Source: Stenotrophomonas raiganjensis (SeqCode)
GTDB lineage: Bacteria; Pseudomonadota; Gammaproteobacteria; Xanthomonadales; Xanthomonadaceae
Reading direction: 5' to 3'
NCBI RefSeq assembly: GCF_030658505.1
Contig: NZ_JAUTXR010000103.1
Span: forward strand, 1 to 36,479
Length of the DNA: 36,479 nucleotides
Shown here: positions 26,659 to 34,766 of the stretch, one piece after another
Layout: every line of letters starts with the position of its first letter
Numbering within the stretch: the first letter of the stretch is position 1
Program-made: the position numbers and the translations under genes
The notes under the pieces: model-generated
What the model was told of the DNA's origin: nothing
Databases searched by the model: none
What the model saw: only the letters and a program-made list of their open reading frames with translations

Positions 26659-27585
26659 TCAGTCGACGCTGATCCCGGCCAGGCGCTGCAGCGCCTCGGC
26701 ATACTTGGCGCGGGTGCGCTCGATGATTTCGGCCGGGATGCTCGGGCCCGGGGCGGTCTTGCCCCAGTCCAGCGTCTCCAGGTAATCGCGCACGAACTGC
26801 TTGTCGTAGCTCGGCGGGCTGGTGCCCACCTCGTACTCGTCGGCCGGCCAGTAGCGCGAGGAATCCGGCGTCAGCATCTCGTCCATGATGTACAGGCGGC
26901 CATCGGCGTCGGTACCGAATTCGAACTTGGTATCGGCCAGGATGATGCCGCGCTCGCGGGCGTAATCGGCAGCGAACTTGTAGATGCGGAGGGTCGCGTC
27001 GCGCACGCGCTCGGCCAGGTCCGCACCGACCTGCTTCACCATCGCATCGAAATCGATGTTCTCGTCATGGTCGCCGACGGCGGCCTTGGTCGAGGGGGTG
27101 AAGATCGGCTCGGGCAGCTGCTCGGCCTGGCGCAGGCCATCGGGCAGGTCGATGCCGCTGACCTTGCCGGTGCGCTGGTAGTCCTTCCAGCCGCTGCCGA
27201 TCAGGTAGCCACGGGCGATCGCTTCCACCGGTACCGGCTTCAGCTTGCGGGTGACCACCGCACGCTTGGCGTACAGGGCCGGGTCCACGCCTTCGGGCAG
27301 CACGCTGGCCACGTCGATGCCGGTCAGGTGGTTGGGCATCAGGTGCGCGGTCTTGGCGAACCAGAAGTTGGACACCTGGCAGAGCATCTCGCCCTTGCCC
27401 GGAATCGGGTCGGGCAGGACCACGTCGAACGCCGACAGGCGATCGGTGGCCACCATCAGCAGGTAGTCGCCCGGCGGGGTCCCTGCGGGCAGCCGCTCGC
27501 GCGGGATATCGAACACATCACGCACCTTGCCGCGATGGCGCAAGGGCAGGCCGGGGAGATCGGATTGCAACAGCGTGGTTGGCAC
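26659..27585 (-). CDS. purC: Phosphoribosylaminoimidazole-succinocarboxamide synthase (SAICAR synthase)
   Basis: 308 residues; ligates aspartate to CAIR with ATP in purine synthesis. [11 protein letters not shown] near the start, [38 protein letters not shown] and [27 protein letters not shown] are family signatures. The length matches the longer yeast-like form, not the ~240-residue E. coli form. Two GTG codons compete; the one at 27585 is chosen because AGGAG lies five bases before it, while it would abut the other. Confidence 0.97.
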   Translation of the reverse strand: MPTTLLQSDLPGLPLRHRGKVRDVFDIPRERLPAGTPPGDYLLMVATDRLSAFDVVLPDPIPGKGEMLCQVSNFWFAKTAHLMPNHLTGIDVASVLPEGVDPALYAKRAVVTRKLKPVPVEAIARGYLIGSGWKDYQRTGKVSGIDLPDGLRQAEQLPEPIFTPSTKAAVGDHDENIDFDAMVKQVGADLAERVRDATLRIYKFAADYARERGIILADTKFEFGTDADGRLYIMDEMLTPDSSRYWPADEYEVGTSPPSYDKQFVRDYLETLDWGKTAPGPSIPAEIIERTRAKYAEALQRLAGISVD

Positions 27586-27729
27586 GGGCACTCCTGGGGC
27601 GTTGTCGATACGGCTGCTGCCCTGCGGACCCGGCGGGCCCGCTGACCAGCGGGCGGCCTAGTGTAAAGCGGTCCGGGCCCGCTGTGACGTAAAATGAGCG
27701 TCCATTTCGTCGGTCGACCCCGGAGCGCC

Positions 27730-28059
27730 ATGCGCTGGTACGGAAAACTGCTCGGATTCATCGCCGGCGCGCTGCTGTTCCGGCCCAATCCGCTGTTCGG
27801 CGCGGTGGTCGGCCTGTTGATCGGCCACGCCTTCGATTCGGACTGGTTCCGCCTGAACAAGGAGAACCCGTACCGGGAGCTGGGGCTGACCTCCGAGGCC
27901 ACCGATGCCGAGGTCGAGCGCGCCTACCGCAAGCTGATTTCCCAGTACCACCCCGACAAGCTGGGCGGCGCCGCTCCCGAGCTGCAGCAGCAGGCCGAGC
28001 AGAAGTCGCGGCGGATCAATGCCGCCTACGACCGCATCAAGACCCTGCGCAAGCGCTGA
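27730..28059 (+). CDS. Short DjlA-like membrane-anchored J-domain protein
   Basis: 109 residues. MRWYGKLLGFIAGALLF...GAVVGLLIGHAFD (1-36) resembles the membrane anchor of DjlA, and the C-terminal J domain (about 47-105) has NPYRELGLTSEATDAEVERAYRKL and the HPDK motif (74-77) that stimulates DnaK. The TerB-like middle domain of DjlA is absent. The ATG at 27730 has CGGAG four bases upstream; an in-frame ATG at 27694 lacks a ribosome site. It is probably a DnaK co-chaperone at the inner membrane. It sits 57 bp before rpe, with a GC-rich hairpin (28069-28084) between. Confidence 0.85.
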   Translation: MRWYGKLLGFIAGALLFRPNPLFGAVVGLLIGHAFDSDWFRLNKENPYRELGLTSEATDAEVERAYRKLISQYHPDKLGGAAPELQQQAEQKSRRINAAYDRIKTLRKR

Positions 28060-28116
28060 CCCCACAGCCCCGCCTGCGGGCGGGAGAACCCTTTCCCCGT
28101 TCCGAAGGCCCCGGCC

Positions 28117-28794
28117 ATGTCCAACTGCCTCATCGCCCCCTCCATCCTGTCCGCCAACTTCGCCCGCCTCGGTGAGGAAGTCGACAACGTCCTCGCCGCC
28201 GGCGCGGACTGGGTCCACTTCGACGTGATGGACAACCACTACGTGCCGAACCTGACCATCGGCCCGATGGTCTGCCAGGCCCTGCGCAAGCATGGCGTGA
28301 CCGCGCCGATCGACGTGCACCTGATGGTCGAGCCGGTGGACCGCATCATTCCGGATTTCGCCGAGGCCGGTGCCACCTACATCAGCTTCCACCCGGAGGC
28401 CAGCCGCCACGTGCACCGCACCATCCAGCTGATCCGCTCGCTGGGCTGCAAGCCGGGCATCGTGTTGAATCCAGCCACCCCGGTGGACATCCTCGACTGG
28501 GTGCTGGACGACCTGGACCTGGTGCTGCTGATGTCGGTCAACCCGGGCTTCGGCGGCCAGGCCTTCATCCCCTCCGCGCTGGACAAGCTGCGCGTGGTGC
28601 GCAAGATGATCGATGCCAGCGGCAAGGACATCCGCCTGGAGATCGATGGCGGCGTGAAGGCCGACAACATCGGCGAGATCGCTGCCGCCGGCGCCGACAC
28701 CTTCGTCGCCGGCTCGGCCATCTTCAACGCCAGGACCAGCTACCAGGACGTGATCGCGCAGATGCGCGCGAACGTCGCTGCGGCAAGGGGCTGA
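28117..28794 (+). CDS. rpe: Ribulose-phosphate 3-epimerase
   Basis: 225 residues, TIM barrel; interconverts ribulose 5-phosphate and xylulose 5-phosphate in the pentose phosphate pathway. [50 protein letters not shown] and LEIDGGV carry the metal-binding and catalytic residues. An acetyltransferase gene starts three bases after the stop. Confidence 0.98.
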   Translation: MSNCLIAPSILSANFARLGEEVDNVLAAGADWVHFDVMDNHYVPNLTIGPMVCQALRKHGVTAPIDVHLMVEPVDRIIPDFAEAGATYISFHPEASRHVHRTIQLIRSLGCKPGIVLNPATPVDILDWVLDDLDLVLLMSVNPGFGGQAFIPSALDKLRVVRKMIDASGKDIRLEIDGGVKADNIGEIAAAGADTFVAGSAIFNARTSYQDVIAQMRANVAAARG

Positions 28795-28797
28795 GCC

Positions 28798-29289
28798 ATG
28801 GGTACGGTGGCCGTGTTGAACATCCGTCCGGCCACCGTGGCCGATGCCGGCCTGATCCTGCATTTCATCCGCGAACTGGCCATCTACGAGAAGGCTGAGC
28901 ATTCGGTGCAGACCGATGAGATCGGCATCGCCGAGAGCCTGTTCGGTGCCGATGCCACGGCGCGCGCGCTGATCTGCGAAGCCGACGGCGAGGCCATCGG
29001 CTACGCCGTGTATTTCTACAACTACTCCACGTGGTTGGGCCGCAAGGGCATCTACCTGGAAGATCTGTACGTCAGCCAGGAAAAACGCGGCGCGGGTGCC
29101 GGCAAGGCACTGCTGAAGTACATCGCCCGCCAGGCGGTGGCTGAAGGCTGCGGCCGCTTCGAATGGTCGGTGCTGGACTGGAACACGCCGGCCATCGAGT
29201 TCTATACCGCTGCCGGTGCGAAGCCGCAGGACGAGTGGACCGTGTACCGGCTGCAGGGCCAGGCATTGCACGATTTCGCCAACGGGTGA
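28798..29289 (+). CDS. GNAT acetyltransferase (SSAT-like)
   Basis: 163 residues. YLEDLYVSQEKRGAGAGKALLKYIA contains the acetyl-CoA motif A (RGAGAGK), and WNTPAIEFYTAAGAKPQDEW the C-terminal motif. The stretch FYNYSTWLGRKGIYLEDLYV is close to spermidine/spermine or thialysine N-acetyltransferases, so a diamine or amino acid substrate is likely but unproven. Probably co-transcribed with rpe (3-bp gap). Confidence 0.9.
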   Translation: MGTVAVLNIRPATVADAGLILHFIRELAIYEKAEHSVQTDEIGIAESLFGADATARALICEADGEAIGYAVYFYNYSTWLGRKGIYLEDLYVSQEKRGAGAGKALLKYIARQAVAEGCGRFEWSVLDWNTPAIEFYTAAGAKPQDEWTVYRLQGQALHDFANG

Positions 29290-29297
29290 GGCGAAGT

Positions 29298-29376
29298 GCA
29301 TCCACGCATGGCGTGGATCTACCAACCGGGTGGGTGCGAACCGCAACCCGGTGGGTGCGAACCTTGGTTCGCACCC
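29298..29376. repeat. SMAG unit and related palindrome with a direct repeat
   Basis: A reversed SMAG unit (29298-29322, ATCCACGC/GCGTGGAT ending CTAC) is followed by two copies of GGTGGGTGCGAACC (29329 and 29350, 21-bp period). The second copy pairs with GGTTCGCACCC to make an 11-bp stem (29353-29376). Confidence 0.75.
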
Positions 29377-29389
29377 CCTGCGAACTCCG

Positions 29390-29420
29390 AAAAAAAAGCC
29401 ACGCCAATCACTGGCGTGGC
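29390..29420 (-). terminator. Strong minus-strand intrinsic terminator without a minus-strand gene
   Basis: On the minus strand: GCCACGCC, loop AGTGATT, GGCGTGGC, then eight T. On the plus strand the stem is followed by CTCGCTGC, so it does not terminate plus transcription. It implies a transcript coming from the right, where no minus-strand protein gene exists. Confidence 0.85.
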
Positions 29421-29520
29421 CTCGCTGCATGCGTGGGAGGCTGATCCTGCCTCCATCCGTCGTCCCTGCTATGGCCTTCCATTCTCCAGCAGCTGAATGA
29501 CACCTGCGTGACATTCACTG
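29390..29520 (-). ncRNA. Candidate small RNA of the CsrA/RsmA-sequestering type
   Basis: The 3' end is fixed by the terminator; the 5' end is a guess. Upstream of the terminator the minus strand holds three hairpins: GAATG-CAC/GTG-CATTC (29495-29516); CTGCTGG/CC-AGCAG with AUGGAAGG in its loop (29466-29492); and GGAGGC/GCCTCC with loop AGGATCA (29436-29454). Six GGA motifs fall within about 60 nt, two in loops and others between hairpins, as in RsmX/Y/Z and CsrB RNAs that bind CsrA/RsmA. No clear promoter or GacA-type box was found. It lies in the 282-bp gap between the acetyltransferase and the lipid kinase. Confidence 0.5.
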
Positions 29521-29542
29521 CGGGGACACAACGCATTGCTAG
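29514..29542 (+). promoter_or_regulatory. Weak candidate promoter of the YegS-like gene
   Basis: TTCACT, 17 bases, TGCTAG, ending 29 bases before the start codon. It is a poor sigma-70 match and would face the putative small RNA promoter. Confidence 0.25.
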
Positions 29543-29571
29543 CCTGTGCCATCCCGACCTGGAAGCACCGC

Positions 29572-30525
29572 ATGACTGCACCGCGCTGGCGCCTGATCCT
29601 CAATGGCAAATCCGCAGGCAACGAAGCGCTGCGCGATGCTGTCGGCCACTGGCGCGGAAAAGGCGTGCAGCTGGAGGTGCGGGTGACCTGGGAGGGCGGC
29701 GACGCTGAGCGCTATGTGGCCGAAGCCATCGATCATGGCGTGGACGTGATCGTTGCTGCCGGCGGCGATGGCACGCTCAGTGCGGTGGCCGAGACGCTGG
29801 CGCATCGCGAGGAGCCGGCCGATGCGCTGCCTTCGCTGGCGCTGATCCCGATGGGAACCGCCAACGATTTCGCCACCTCGGCAGGCATTCCCACCGCGCC
29901 GGGCGATGCCTTCGCGCTGATCGGCCAGCGGCCGGCGTGGCCGATCGACCTGCTGCGCGTGGACGCCGATGGCACGCTGTGGTGGTGCGCCAACCTCGCC
30001 AGCGGTGGCTTCGGCACGCAGGTGACGGTGGAGACCGATGCCGGCCTGAAGAAGATGCTCGGCGGGCTGGCCTATGTGATCACCGGCATCGCCAAGCTGG
30101 GCCGCATCGAGCCGATCAACGCGCGCCTGTCCGGCCCGGATTTCGCCTGGGAGGGCGACTTCATCGCGCTCGGCATCGGCAATGGTCGCCAGGCCGGTGG
30201 CGGCCAGCAGCTGTGCCCGCAGGCACTGATCGACGATGGGGTGCTGGATGTGACGGTGCTGCCGGAGCTGGAAGGCGAAGTCACCGCCACCCTCGGCCAG
30301 ATGCTGAAATCGGGCACTCAGGCGGCACTGGAACAGCTGGCCACGCGTGCGCGGCTGCCGTGGCTGCAGGTGGAATCCGAGCGTCCGTTGACGCTCAACC
30401 TGGACGGCGAACCGGTACAGGCCCGCCAGTTCCGCATCGCATGCGTGCCGGGCAGGGTGCGCATGCATCTGCCGGCCGACTGCCCGCTGCTTGCTGGGGC
30501 CTCTGCTGCGAACGCCCCGACGTAG
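29572..30525 (+). CDS. YegS-like lipid/diacylglycerol kinase family protein
   Basis: 317 residues. The ATP-binding loop [13 protein letters not shown] (GGDGT about 68-72) and [11 protein letters not shown] (about 98-108) are the DAGK catalytic-domain motifs; [17 protein letters not shown] and [21 protein letters not shown] are typical of YegS/BmrU enzymes. It phosphorylates a lipid such as phosphatidylglycerol or diacylglycerol; the substrate is not known. The ATG at 29572 replaces a longer frame with a poor start. The TAG stop lies in a GTAG that begins a SMAG-like sequence. Confidence 0.93.
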   Translation: MTAPRWRLILNGKSAGNEALRDAVGHWRGKGVQLEVRVTWEGGDAERYVAEAIDHGVDVIVAAGGDGTLSAVAETLAHREEPADALPSLALIPMGTANDFATSAGIPTAPGDAFALIGQRPAWPIDLLRVDADGTLWWCANLASGGFGTQVTVETDAGLKKMLGGLAYVITGIAKLGRIEPINARLSGPDFAWEGDFIALGIGNGRQAGGGQQLCPQALIDDGVLDVTVLPELEGEVTATLGQMLKSGTQAALEQLATRARLPWLQVESERPLTLNLDGEPVQARQFRIACVPGRVRMHLPADCPLLAGASAANAPT

Positions 30526-30555
30526 CGCCGGTCGCCCTGGCCGCCCCGGGCGTGC
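30522..30555. repeat. Probable decayed SMAG unit at the lipid kinase stop
   Basis: GTAGCGCCGG at 30522 equals the first ten bases of the unit at 15911, and CCCCGGGCG follows, but the stem is no longer clean. Confidence 0.4.
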
Positions 30556-30610
30556 CGTGGTTCAGTTTGGCGGGGTTCCCCTCCCGCCTCGGCTGCGATA
30601 CAGTCAAGGG

Positions 30611-30760
30611 GTGTCCAGCCTGACGACCCCGCATACCCTTTCTTCCGCACGCCGTTGGTGGCGATGGTGGCCCGTTGCCGTCGTCCGCCCCCATAACGCT
30701 GTGTCCCGGAAGGAAAGTCGTCTTGAACTCGCACGCTCAGTTTCAGCAGCAGGCCGCTGA
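30611..30760 (+). CDS. Tryptophan-rich leader ORF overlapping trpE
   Basis: In one frame the trpE leader reads ...SSARRWWRWWPVAVV..., four Trp codons within five (TGG at 30656, 30659, 30665, 30668). The frame is open from GTG 30611 to a TGA at 30758-30760, so it overlaps the trpE start by 38 bases in another frame. The start is uncertain: GTG at 30611 sits on the AAGGGG (30606-30611), which is better spaced for an unusual CTG start at 30620. A run of Trp codons before trpE is the mark of ribosome-mediated control. It is too short and oddly placed to be an ordinary protein. Confidence 0.6.
   Translation: MSSLTTPHTLSSARRWWRWWPVAVVRPHNAVSRKESRLELARSVSAAGR
30638..30725 (+). promoter_or_regulatory. 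trpE leader RNA: helix sequestering the trpE ribosome site
   Basis: CTTTCTTCCG (30638-30647) can pair with CGGAAGGAAAG (30707-30717), ten pairs with one bulged G; the latter contains the trpE ribosome site. Inside lies a second hairpin, GGCGATGG (30660-30667) with CCGTCGTC (30678-30685), whose 5' arm overlaps the Trp codons. A ribosome held at these codons would cover or open the outer helix. No U-run follows, so control of translation fits better than a classic terminator. Confidence 0.5.
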
Positions 30761-32198
30761 AGGCCACACCCATATTCCCGTCGTCCGTGAAGTGCTGTCC
30801 GACCTGGACACGCCGCTTTCGGTCTATCTGAAGCTCGCCGACGGCCCCAATACCTACCTGTTTGAATCCGTCGAAGGCGGCGAACGCTTTGGTCGCTACT
30901 CGATCATCGGCCTGCCGGCGCGCCGCGTATATGCCTTCCACGGCCACACGCTGACCGTGCGTGAAGACGGCCAGGTGGTGGAAACCCGCGAGGTGGCCGA
31001 CCCGTTCGCCGAAGTCGAGGCGCTGCGCAGCGCCCACTCGGTGCCGAAGCTGGAAGGCCTGCCGGGCTTCACCGGTGGCCTGGTCGGCTGGTTCGGCTTC
31101 GAGTGCATCGGCTACATCGAACCGCGCCTGGCCCCGCCGGCCGGTCGCGATGAACTGGGCACGCCGGACATCCTGCTGCTGGACTCCAACGAGCTGGCGG
31201 TGTTCGACAACCTCAAGGGCCGGCTGTACCTGATCGTGCATGCCGACCCGCGTGCCGACGGCGCCTTCGAGCAGGCGCAGGCGCGCCTGGATGCGCTGAC
31301 CGCCAAACTGCGTGCACCGGGCGCGGGCTATCCCGCACCGCTCAACAGCGACGTGCTGGACGAGTCCGATTTCGTCTCCGGTTTCACCCGCGAAGGCTTC
31401 GTCGATGCGGTCCAGCGCAGCAAGGAATACATCCGCGCCGGTGACATCTTCCAGGTGGTGCTCAGCCAGCGCCTGAGCGTGCCGTTCAAGGCACGCCCGG
31501 TGGATGTGTACCGTGCGCTGCGCGCACTGAATCCGTCGCCGTACATGTATTTCCTCGATGTCGGCGACCTGCAGGTGGTCGGCTCGTCGCCGGAGATCCT
31601 GGTGCGCCTTCAGGACGGCGAAGTCACCGTGCGCCCGATCGCGGGCACCCGCCCGCGCGGCGCCACCGTCGAGCAGGATCTGGCGCTGGAAGCCGAGCTG
31701 CTGGCCGACCCGAAGGAACGCGCCGAGCACCTGATGCTGATCGACCTCGGCCGCAACGACGCAGGCCGCGTGTCGAAGGCCGGCACCGTGGAAGTGGGCG
31801 AGCAGTTCGTGATTGAACGCTACAGCCACGTCATGCACATCGTCAGCGAAGTGACCGGGCAGCTGCAGCCGGGCCTGAGCTACGCCGACGTGCTGCGTGC
31901 CACCTTCCCGGCCGGCACCGTCAGCGGTGCGCCGAAGATCCGCGCGCTGGAAGTGATCCGCGAGCTGGAACCGATCAAGCGCAATGTCTACGCCGGCAGC
32001 ATCGGCTACATCGGCTGGCACGGCGATGCCGATACCGCGATCGCGATCCGCACCGCGGTGATCAAGGACGGCCGCCTGTACGTGCAGGCGGGTGCCGGCA
32101 TCGTCTACGACTCGGACCCGGACAAGGAATGGGACGAGACGATGAACAAGGGCCGCGCGCTGTTCCGCGCCGTCGCCCAGGCCGCCAAGGGCCTGTAA
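30723..32198 (+). CDS. trpE: Anthranilate synthase component I
   Basis: 491 residues from TTG 30723, which has AGGA eight bases upstream; no suitable ATG or GTG start exists. With TrpG it makes anthranilate from chorismate and glutamine, the committed step to tryptophan. PNTYLFESVEGGERFGRYSIIG holds the region that binds feedback Trp; LIDLGRNDAGRVS, TFPAGTVSGAPKIRALE and GAGIVYDSDPDKEWDETMNKGRAL are chorismate-site motifs. It begins the cluster trpE-SIMPL-trpG-trpD-trpC-HAD and is preceded by a Trp-codon leader. Confidence 0.97.
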   Translation: MNSHAQFQQQAAEGHTHIPVVREVLSDLDTPLSVYLKLADGPNTYLFESVEGGERFGRYSIIGLPARRVYAFHGHTLTVREDGQVVETREVADPFAEVEALRSAHSVPKLEGLPGFTGGLVGWFGFECIGYIEPRLAPPAGRDELGTPDILLLDSNELAVFDNLKGRLYLIVHADPRADGAFEQAQARLDALTAKLRAPGAGYPAPLNSDVLDESDFVSGFTREGFVDAVQRSKEYIRAGDIFQVVLSQRLSVPFKARPVDVYRALRALNPSPYMYFLDVGDLQVVGSSPEILVRLQDGEVTVRPIAGTRPRGATVEQDLALEAELLADPKERAEHLMLIDLGRNDAGRVSKAGTVEVGEQFVIERYSHVMHIVSEVTGQLQPGLSYADVLRATFPAGTVSGAPKIRALEVIRELEPIKRNVYAGSIGYIGWHGDADTAIAIRTAVIKDGRLYVQAGAGIVYDSDPDKEWDETMNKGRALFRAVAQAAKGL

Positions 32199-32207
32199 GC
32201 CTGCCTT

Positions 32208-32229
32208 GCCACGGCCGCTGCGCCGTGGC
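32208..32229 (+). terminator. Hairpin between trpE and the SIMPL gene
   Basis: A perfect 8-bp stem GCCACGGC/GCCGTGGC with a 6-nt loop, ten bases after the trpE stop, followed by CGTTCCGCTGTTCCC and not by a T-run. It may be a partial terminator or a processing or stability element. Confidence 0.45.
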
Positions 32230-32265
32230 CGTTCCGCTGTTCCCGTTCACGACAAGGAGTACCGC

Positions 32266-33054
32266 ATGAAGCTGCTGAGCGCATTGCTGTGGTCGTCACT
32301 GCTGGCCACGATGGCCCCGTCTGCGTGGGCGCAGGCCAATACCATTCCTTCGCAGCCGCACCTGCTGGTGAAGGGGGAGGCGCGTCGCTCGGTGATGCCC
32401 GACCGGTTCGGCCTGCAGCTGAACATCGAAGAGACGGATCTGGATGCAGATGCCGCACGCCGTCGCGTGCAGGACAACGTCGCTCGCGTGCTGGGGCTGT
32501 TCAGGCAGTACAAGGCAGTGGAAGGCAGCGTGCGTGCGGACAACCTGCGCATTGGCCCGGCCCAGCGCTATGACAATGGCAAACAGGTCTTCATCGGTAC
32601 CCGCGTGTCGCGCCAGCTGCGTGCGAGCTTTGCCAGCGTGCAGGCGATGCAGGCGACGCTGGGGGCCCTGAAGGCCAACGAGAACCTCCAGGTCAGCAGT
32701 GTCGCCCCGACCTATTCCGATGAGGTGGCGCTGCGCCGCGAGCTCAAGAGCGAGGCGGCGGCCAAGACCCGTGAGTCCGCGCTCGGCCTGGCCAAGGCCT
32801 ATGGAGCGAAGGTGCGTGGCCTGTACAGCATCTCCGATGTGGCGCCGGACTTCGCCTACGGCATCCAGGCCGGCCGATGGCCACAGCCGGTCGAGGGAGA
32901 CGCTGCTGGCGTGCCAGAGCCGCGCCTCACCGACATCTCCCTGACCGGCAGCGCTGCAGCGCCCGCGCCCAGGGCGCCGGAGTCGATCGAGGCCGGCCCC
33001 ATCACCTACACCGAAAACGTATACGCCATTTTCCTGATAAGCGACGGAACCTGA
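32266..33054 (+). CDS. SIMPL domain (DUF541) periplasmic protein
   Basis: 262 residues with a cleavable signal peptide (1-22, cut after SAWA). The SIMPL/DUF541 pattern is seen in [25 protein letters not shown], a middle stretch with [30 protein letters not shown], and [25 protein letters not shown]. Family members such as E. coli YggE form periplasmic oligomers of poorly known function. AAGGAG lies before the ATG. It stands between trpE and trpG, only two bases from trpG, so it is expressed with tryptophan genes although its product is exported. Confidence 0.9.
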   Translation: MKLLSALLWSSLLATMAPSAWAQANTIPSQPHLLVKGEARRSVMPDRFGLQLNIEETDLDADAARRRVQDNVARVLGLFRQYKAVEGSVRADNLRIGPAQRYDNGKQVFIGTRVSRQLRASFASVQAMQATLGALKANENLQVSSVAPTYSDEVALRRELKSEAAAKTRESALGLAKAYGAKVRGLYSISDVAPDFAYGIQAGRWPQPVEGDAAGVPEPRLTDISLTGSAAAPAPRAPESIEAGPITYTENVYAIFLISDGT

Positions 33055-33056
33055 CC

Positions 33057-33644
33057 ATGTTGTGGATGATCGACAACTACGACAGCTTCACCTACAACCT
33101 CGTGCAGTACCTGCAGACGCTGGGCGCCGAGGTGAAGGTGGTGCGCAACGATGCGATGAGCGTGGACGAGATCGCCGCGCAGAAGCCCGAGCGCATCGTC
33201 ATCTCGCCCGGCCCGTGCACGCCCAACGAAGCGGGCGTGTCGCTGCAGCTGATCGAGCGCCTGGGCCCGACCACGCCGATCCTCGGCGTGTGCCTGGGCC
33301 ACCAGGGCATCGGCCAGGTCTACGGCGGCACGGTCATCCGTGCCGGCAACATCATGCACGGCAAGACCTCGCCGATCCGCCACGAAGGCAAGGGCGTGTT
33401 CGCCGGCCTGCCGGACCGTTACCAGGCCACCCGCTACCACTCGCTGGTGGTGGACAAGAACAGCCTGCCCGATGTGCTGGAAGTGACCGCCTGGACCGAG
33501 AACGACGACGGCTCGATCGAAGAGATCATGGGCCTGCGCCATCGCCAGTTCCCGGTGGAAGGCGTGCAGTTCCACCCCGAATCCATCCTCACCGAACACG
33601 GCCACGCCCTGCTGCGCAATTTCCTGCAGCGCCCGGCGGCCTGA
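33057..33644 (+). CDS. trpG: Anthranilate synthase component II (glutamine amidotransferase)
   Basis: 195 residues; supplies ammonia from glutamine to Trp[17 protein letters not shown] is the family start; the triad is Cys79 (GVCLGHQ), His173 and Glu175 (FHPES). It starts two bases after the SIMPL stop and has no strong ribosome site of its own, so it probably depends on translation of the SIMPL gene. It could also serve PabB. Confidence 0.97.
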   Translation: MLWMIDNYDSFTYNLVQYLQTLGAEVKVVRNDAMSVDEIAAQKPERIVISPGPCTPNEAGVSLQLIERLGPTTPILGVCLGHQGIGQVYGGTVIRAGNIMHGKTSPIRHEGKGVFAGLPDRYQATRYHSLVVDKNSLPDVLEVTAWTENDDGSIEEIMGLRHRQFPVEGVQFHPESILTEHGHALLRNFLQRPAA

Positions 33645-33660
33645 TCCAAGGAGCATTCCC

Positions 33661-34692
33661 ATGAGCTTCTCCCCCCAGGAAGCCCTGCACCGCACCATCG
33701 AACACCGCGAAATCTTCTTCGACGAAATGGTCGACCTGATGCGGCAGATCATGCGCGGCGATGTCTCGCCGATGATGACCGCCGCCATCCTCACCGGGCT
33801 GCGCGTGAAGAAGGAGACCGTGGACGAAATCGCCGCGGCGGCCACCGTGATGCGGGAATTCGCCCGGCCAGTGCCGGTGGCCGATACCTCCAACCTGGTG
33901 GATATCGTCGGCACCGGTGGCGATGGCTCGCACACCTTCAACATCTCCACCTGTTCGATGTTCGTGGCCGCTGCTGCAGGCGCGCGCGTGGCCAAGCATG
34001 GCAACCGCAGCGTGTCGTCCAAGTCCGGCAGCGCCGATGCACTGGAAGCGCTGGGCGCAGTGATCGAACTGCAGCCGGACCAGGTGGCCGCTGCGATCGA
34101 CCGGACCGGCATCGGCTTCATGTTCGCGCCGATCCATCATCCGTCGATGAAGGTCGTCGCGCCGGTGCGCCGCGAAATGGGCGTGCGCACCATCTTCAAC
34201 ATCCTCGGCCCGCTGACCAATCCAGCCAGCGCGCCCTCGGTGCTGATGGGCGTGTTCCATCCCGACCTGGTGGGTATCCAGGCACGCGTGCTGCGTGAGC
34301 TGGGCACCGAGCGTGCGATGGTGGTCTGGGGCCGCGACAACATGGATGAGATCTCGCTGGGCGCCGGCACCCTGGTCGGCGAACTGCGCGACGGCAAGGT
34401 GCGCGAGTACGAGATCCACCCGGAAGACTTCGGCATCGCCATGTCGGCCAGCCGCAACCTGCGCGTGGACGGCCCGGAGCAGTCCATCCAGATGCTGCGC
34501 GCCGTGCTGGACAACGAGCCCGGCCCGGCGCTGGACATCGTCGCGCTGAATGCTGGCGCCGCGCTTTACGTGGCCGGCGTGGCCCGCGACATCGGTGACG
34601 GCCTGGCCCGCGCACGTGCCGCCATCGCCAACGGCAGCGCCCGCCAGCGCCTGCAGCAGTATGTGGAGACCACCCGCGCGCTGGTTGCCTGA
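33661..34692 (+). CDS. trpD: Anthranilate phosphoribosyltransferase
   Basis: 343 residues; joins anthranilate and [18 protein letters not shown] (84-97) binds PRPP, and [15 protein letters not shown] (112-125) binds anthranilate and metal. Begins 16 bases after trpG with AAGGAG upstream. Confidence 0.98.
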   Translation: MSFSPQEALHRTIEHREIFFDEMVDLMRQIMRGDVSPMMTAAILTGLRVKKETVDEIAAAATVMREFARPVPVADTSNLVDIVGTGGDGSHTFNISTCSMFVAAAAGARVAKHGNRSVSSKSGSADALEALGAVIELQPDQVAAAIDRTGIGFMFAPIHHPSMKVVAPVRREMGVRTIFNILGPLTNPASAPSVLMGVFHPDLVGIQARVLRELGTERAMVVWGRDNMDEISLGAGTLVGELRDGKVREYEIHPEDFGIAMSASRNLRVDGPEQSIQMLRAVLDNEPGPALDIVALNAGAALYVAGVARDIGDGLARARAAIANGSARQRLQQYVETTRALVA

Positions 34693-34700
34693 GCGCGCGG

Positions 34701-34730
34701 TTCAGCCTGACCCTCTCGATGGCCGATAAT
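34701..34730 (+). promoter_or_regulatory. Candidate internal promoter before trpC
   Basis: TTCAGC (34701-34706), 18 bases, GATAAT (34725-34730). The -10 box matches five of six consensus bases; the -35 is weak. It lies in the 74-bp gap between trpD and trpC and could drive trpC and the HAD gene alone. Confidence 0.4.
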
Positions 34731-34766
34731 GGCCGTCCTCACCGCCCCCGCACCGAACCGAAGACG

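Noticed and set aside
29398..29420. The GCCACGCC/GGCGTGGC stem as terminator of the acetyltransferase gene (plus strand)
   Set aside because: On the plus strand the stem is followed by CTCGCTGC and the A-run comes before it, so it cannot act as an intrinsic terminator in that direction.
29533..29551. Sigma-54-like element TGGCAC...TGC on the minus strand upstream of the putative small RNA
   Set aside because: The GG and GC are spaced by nine bases, not the required ten, so a functional -24/-12 promoter is unlikely.
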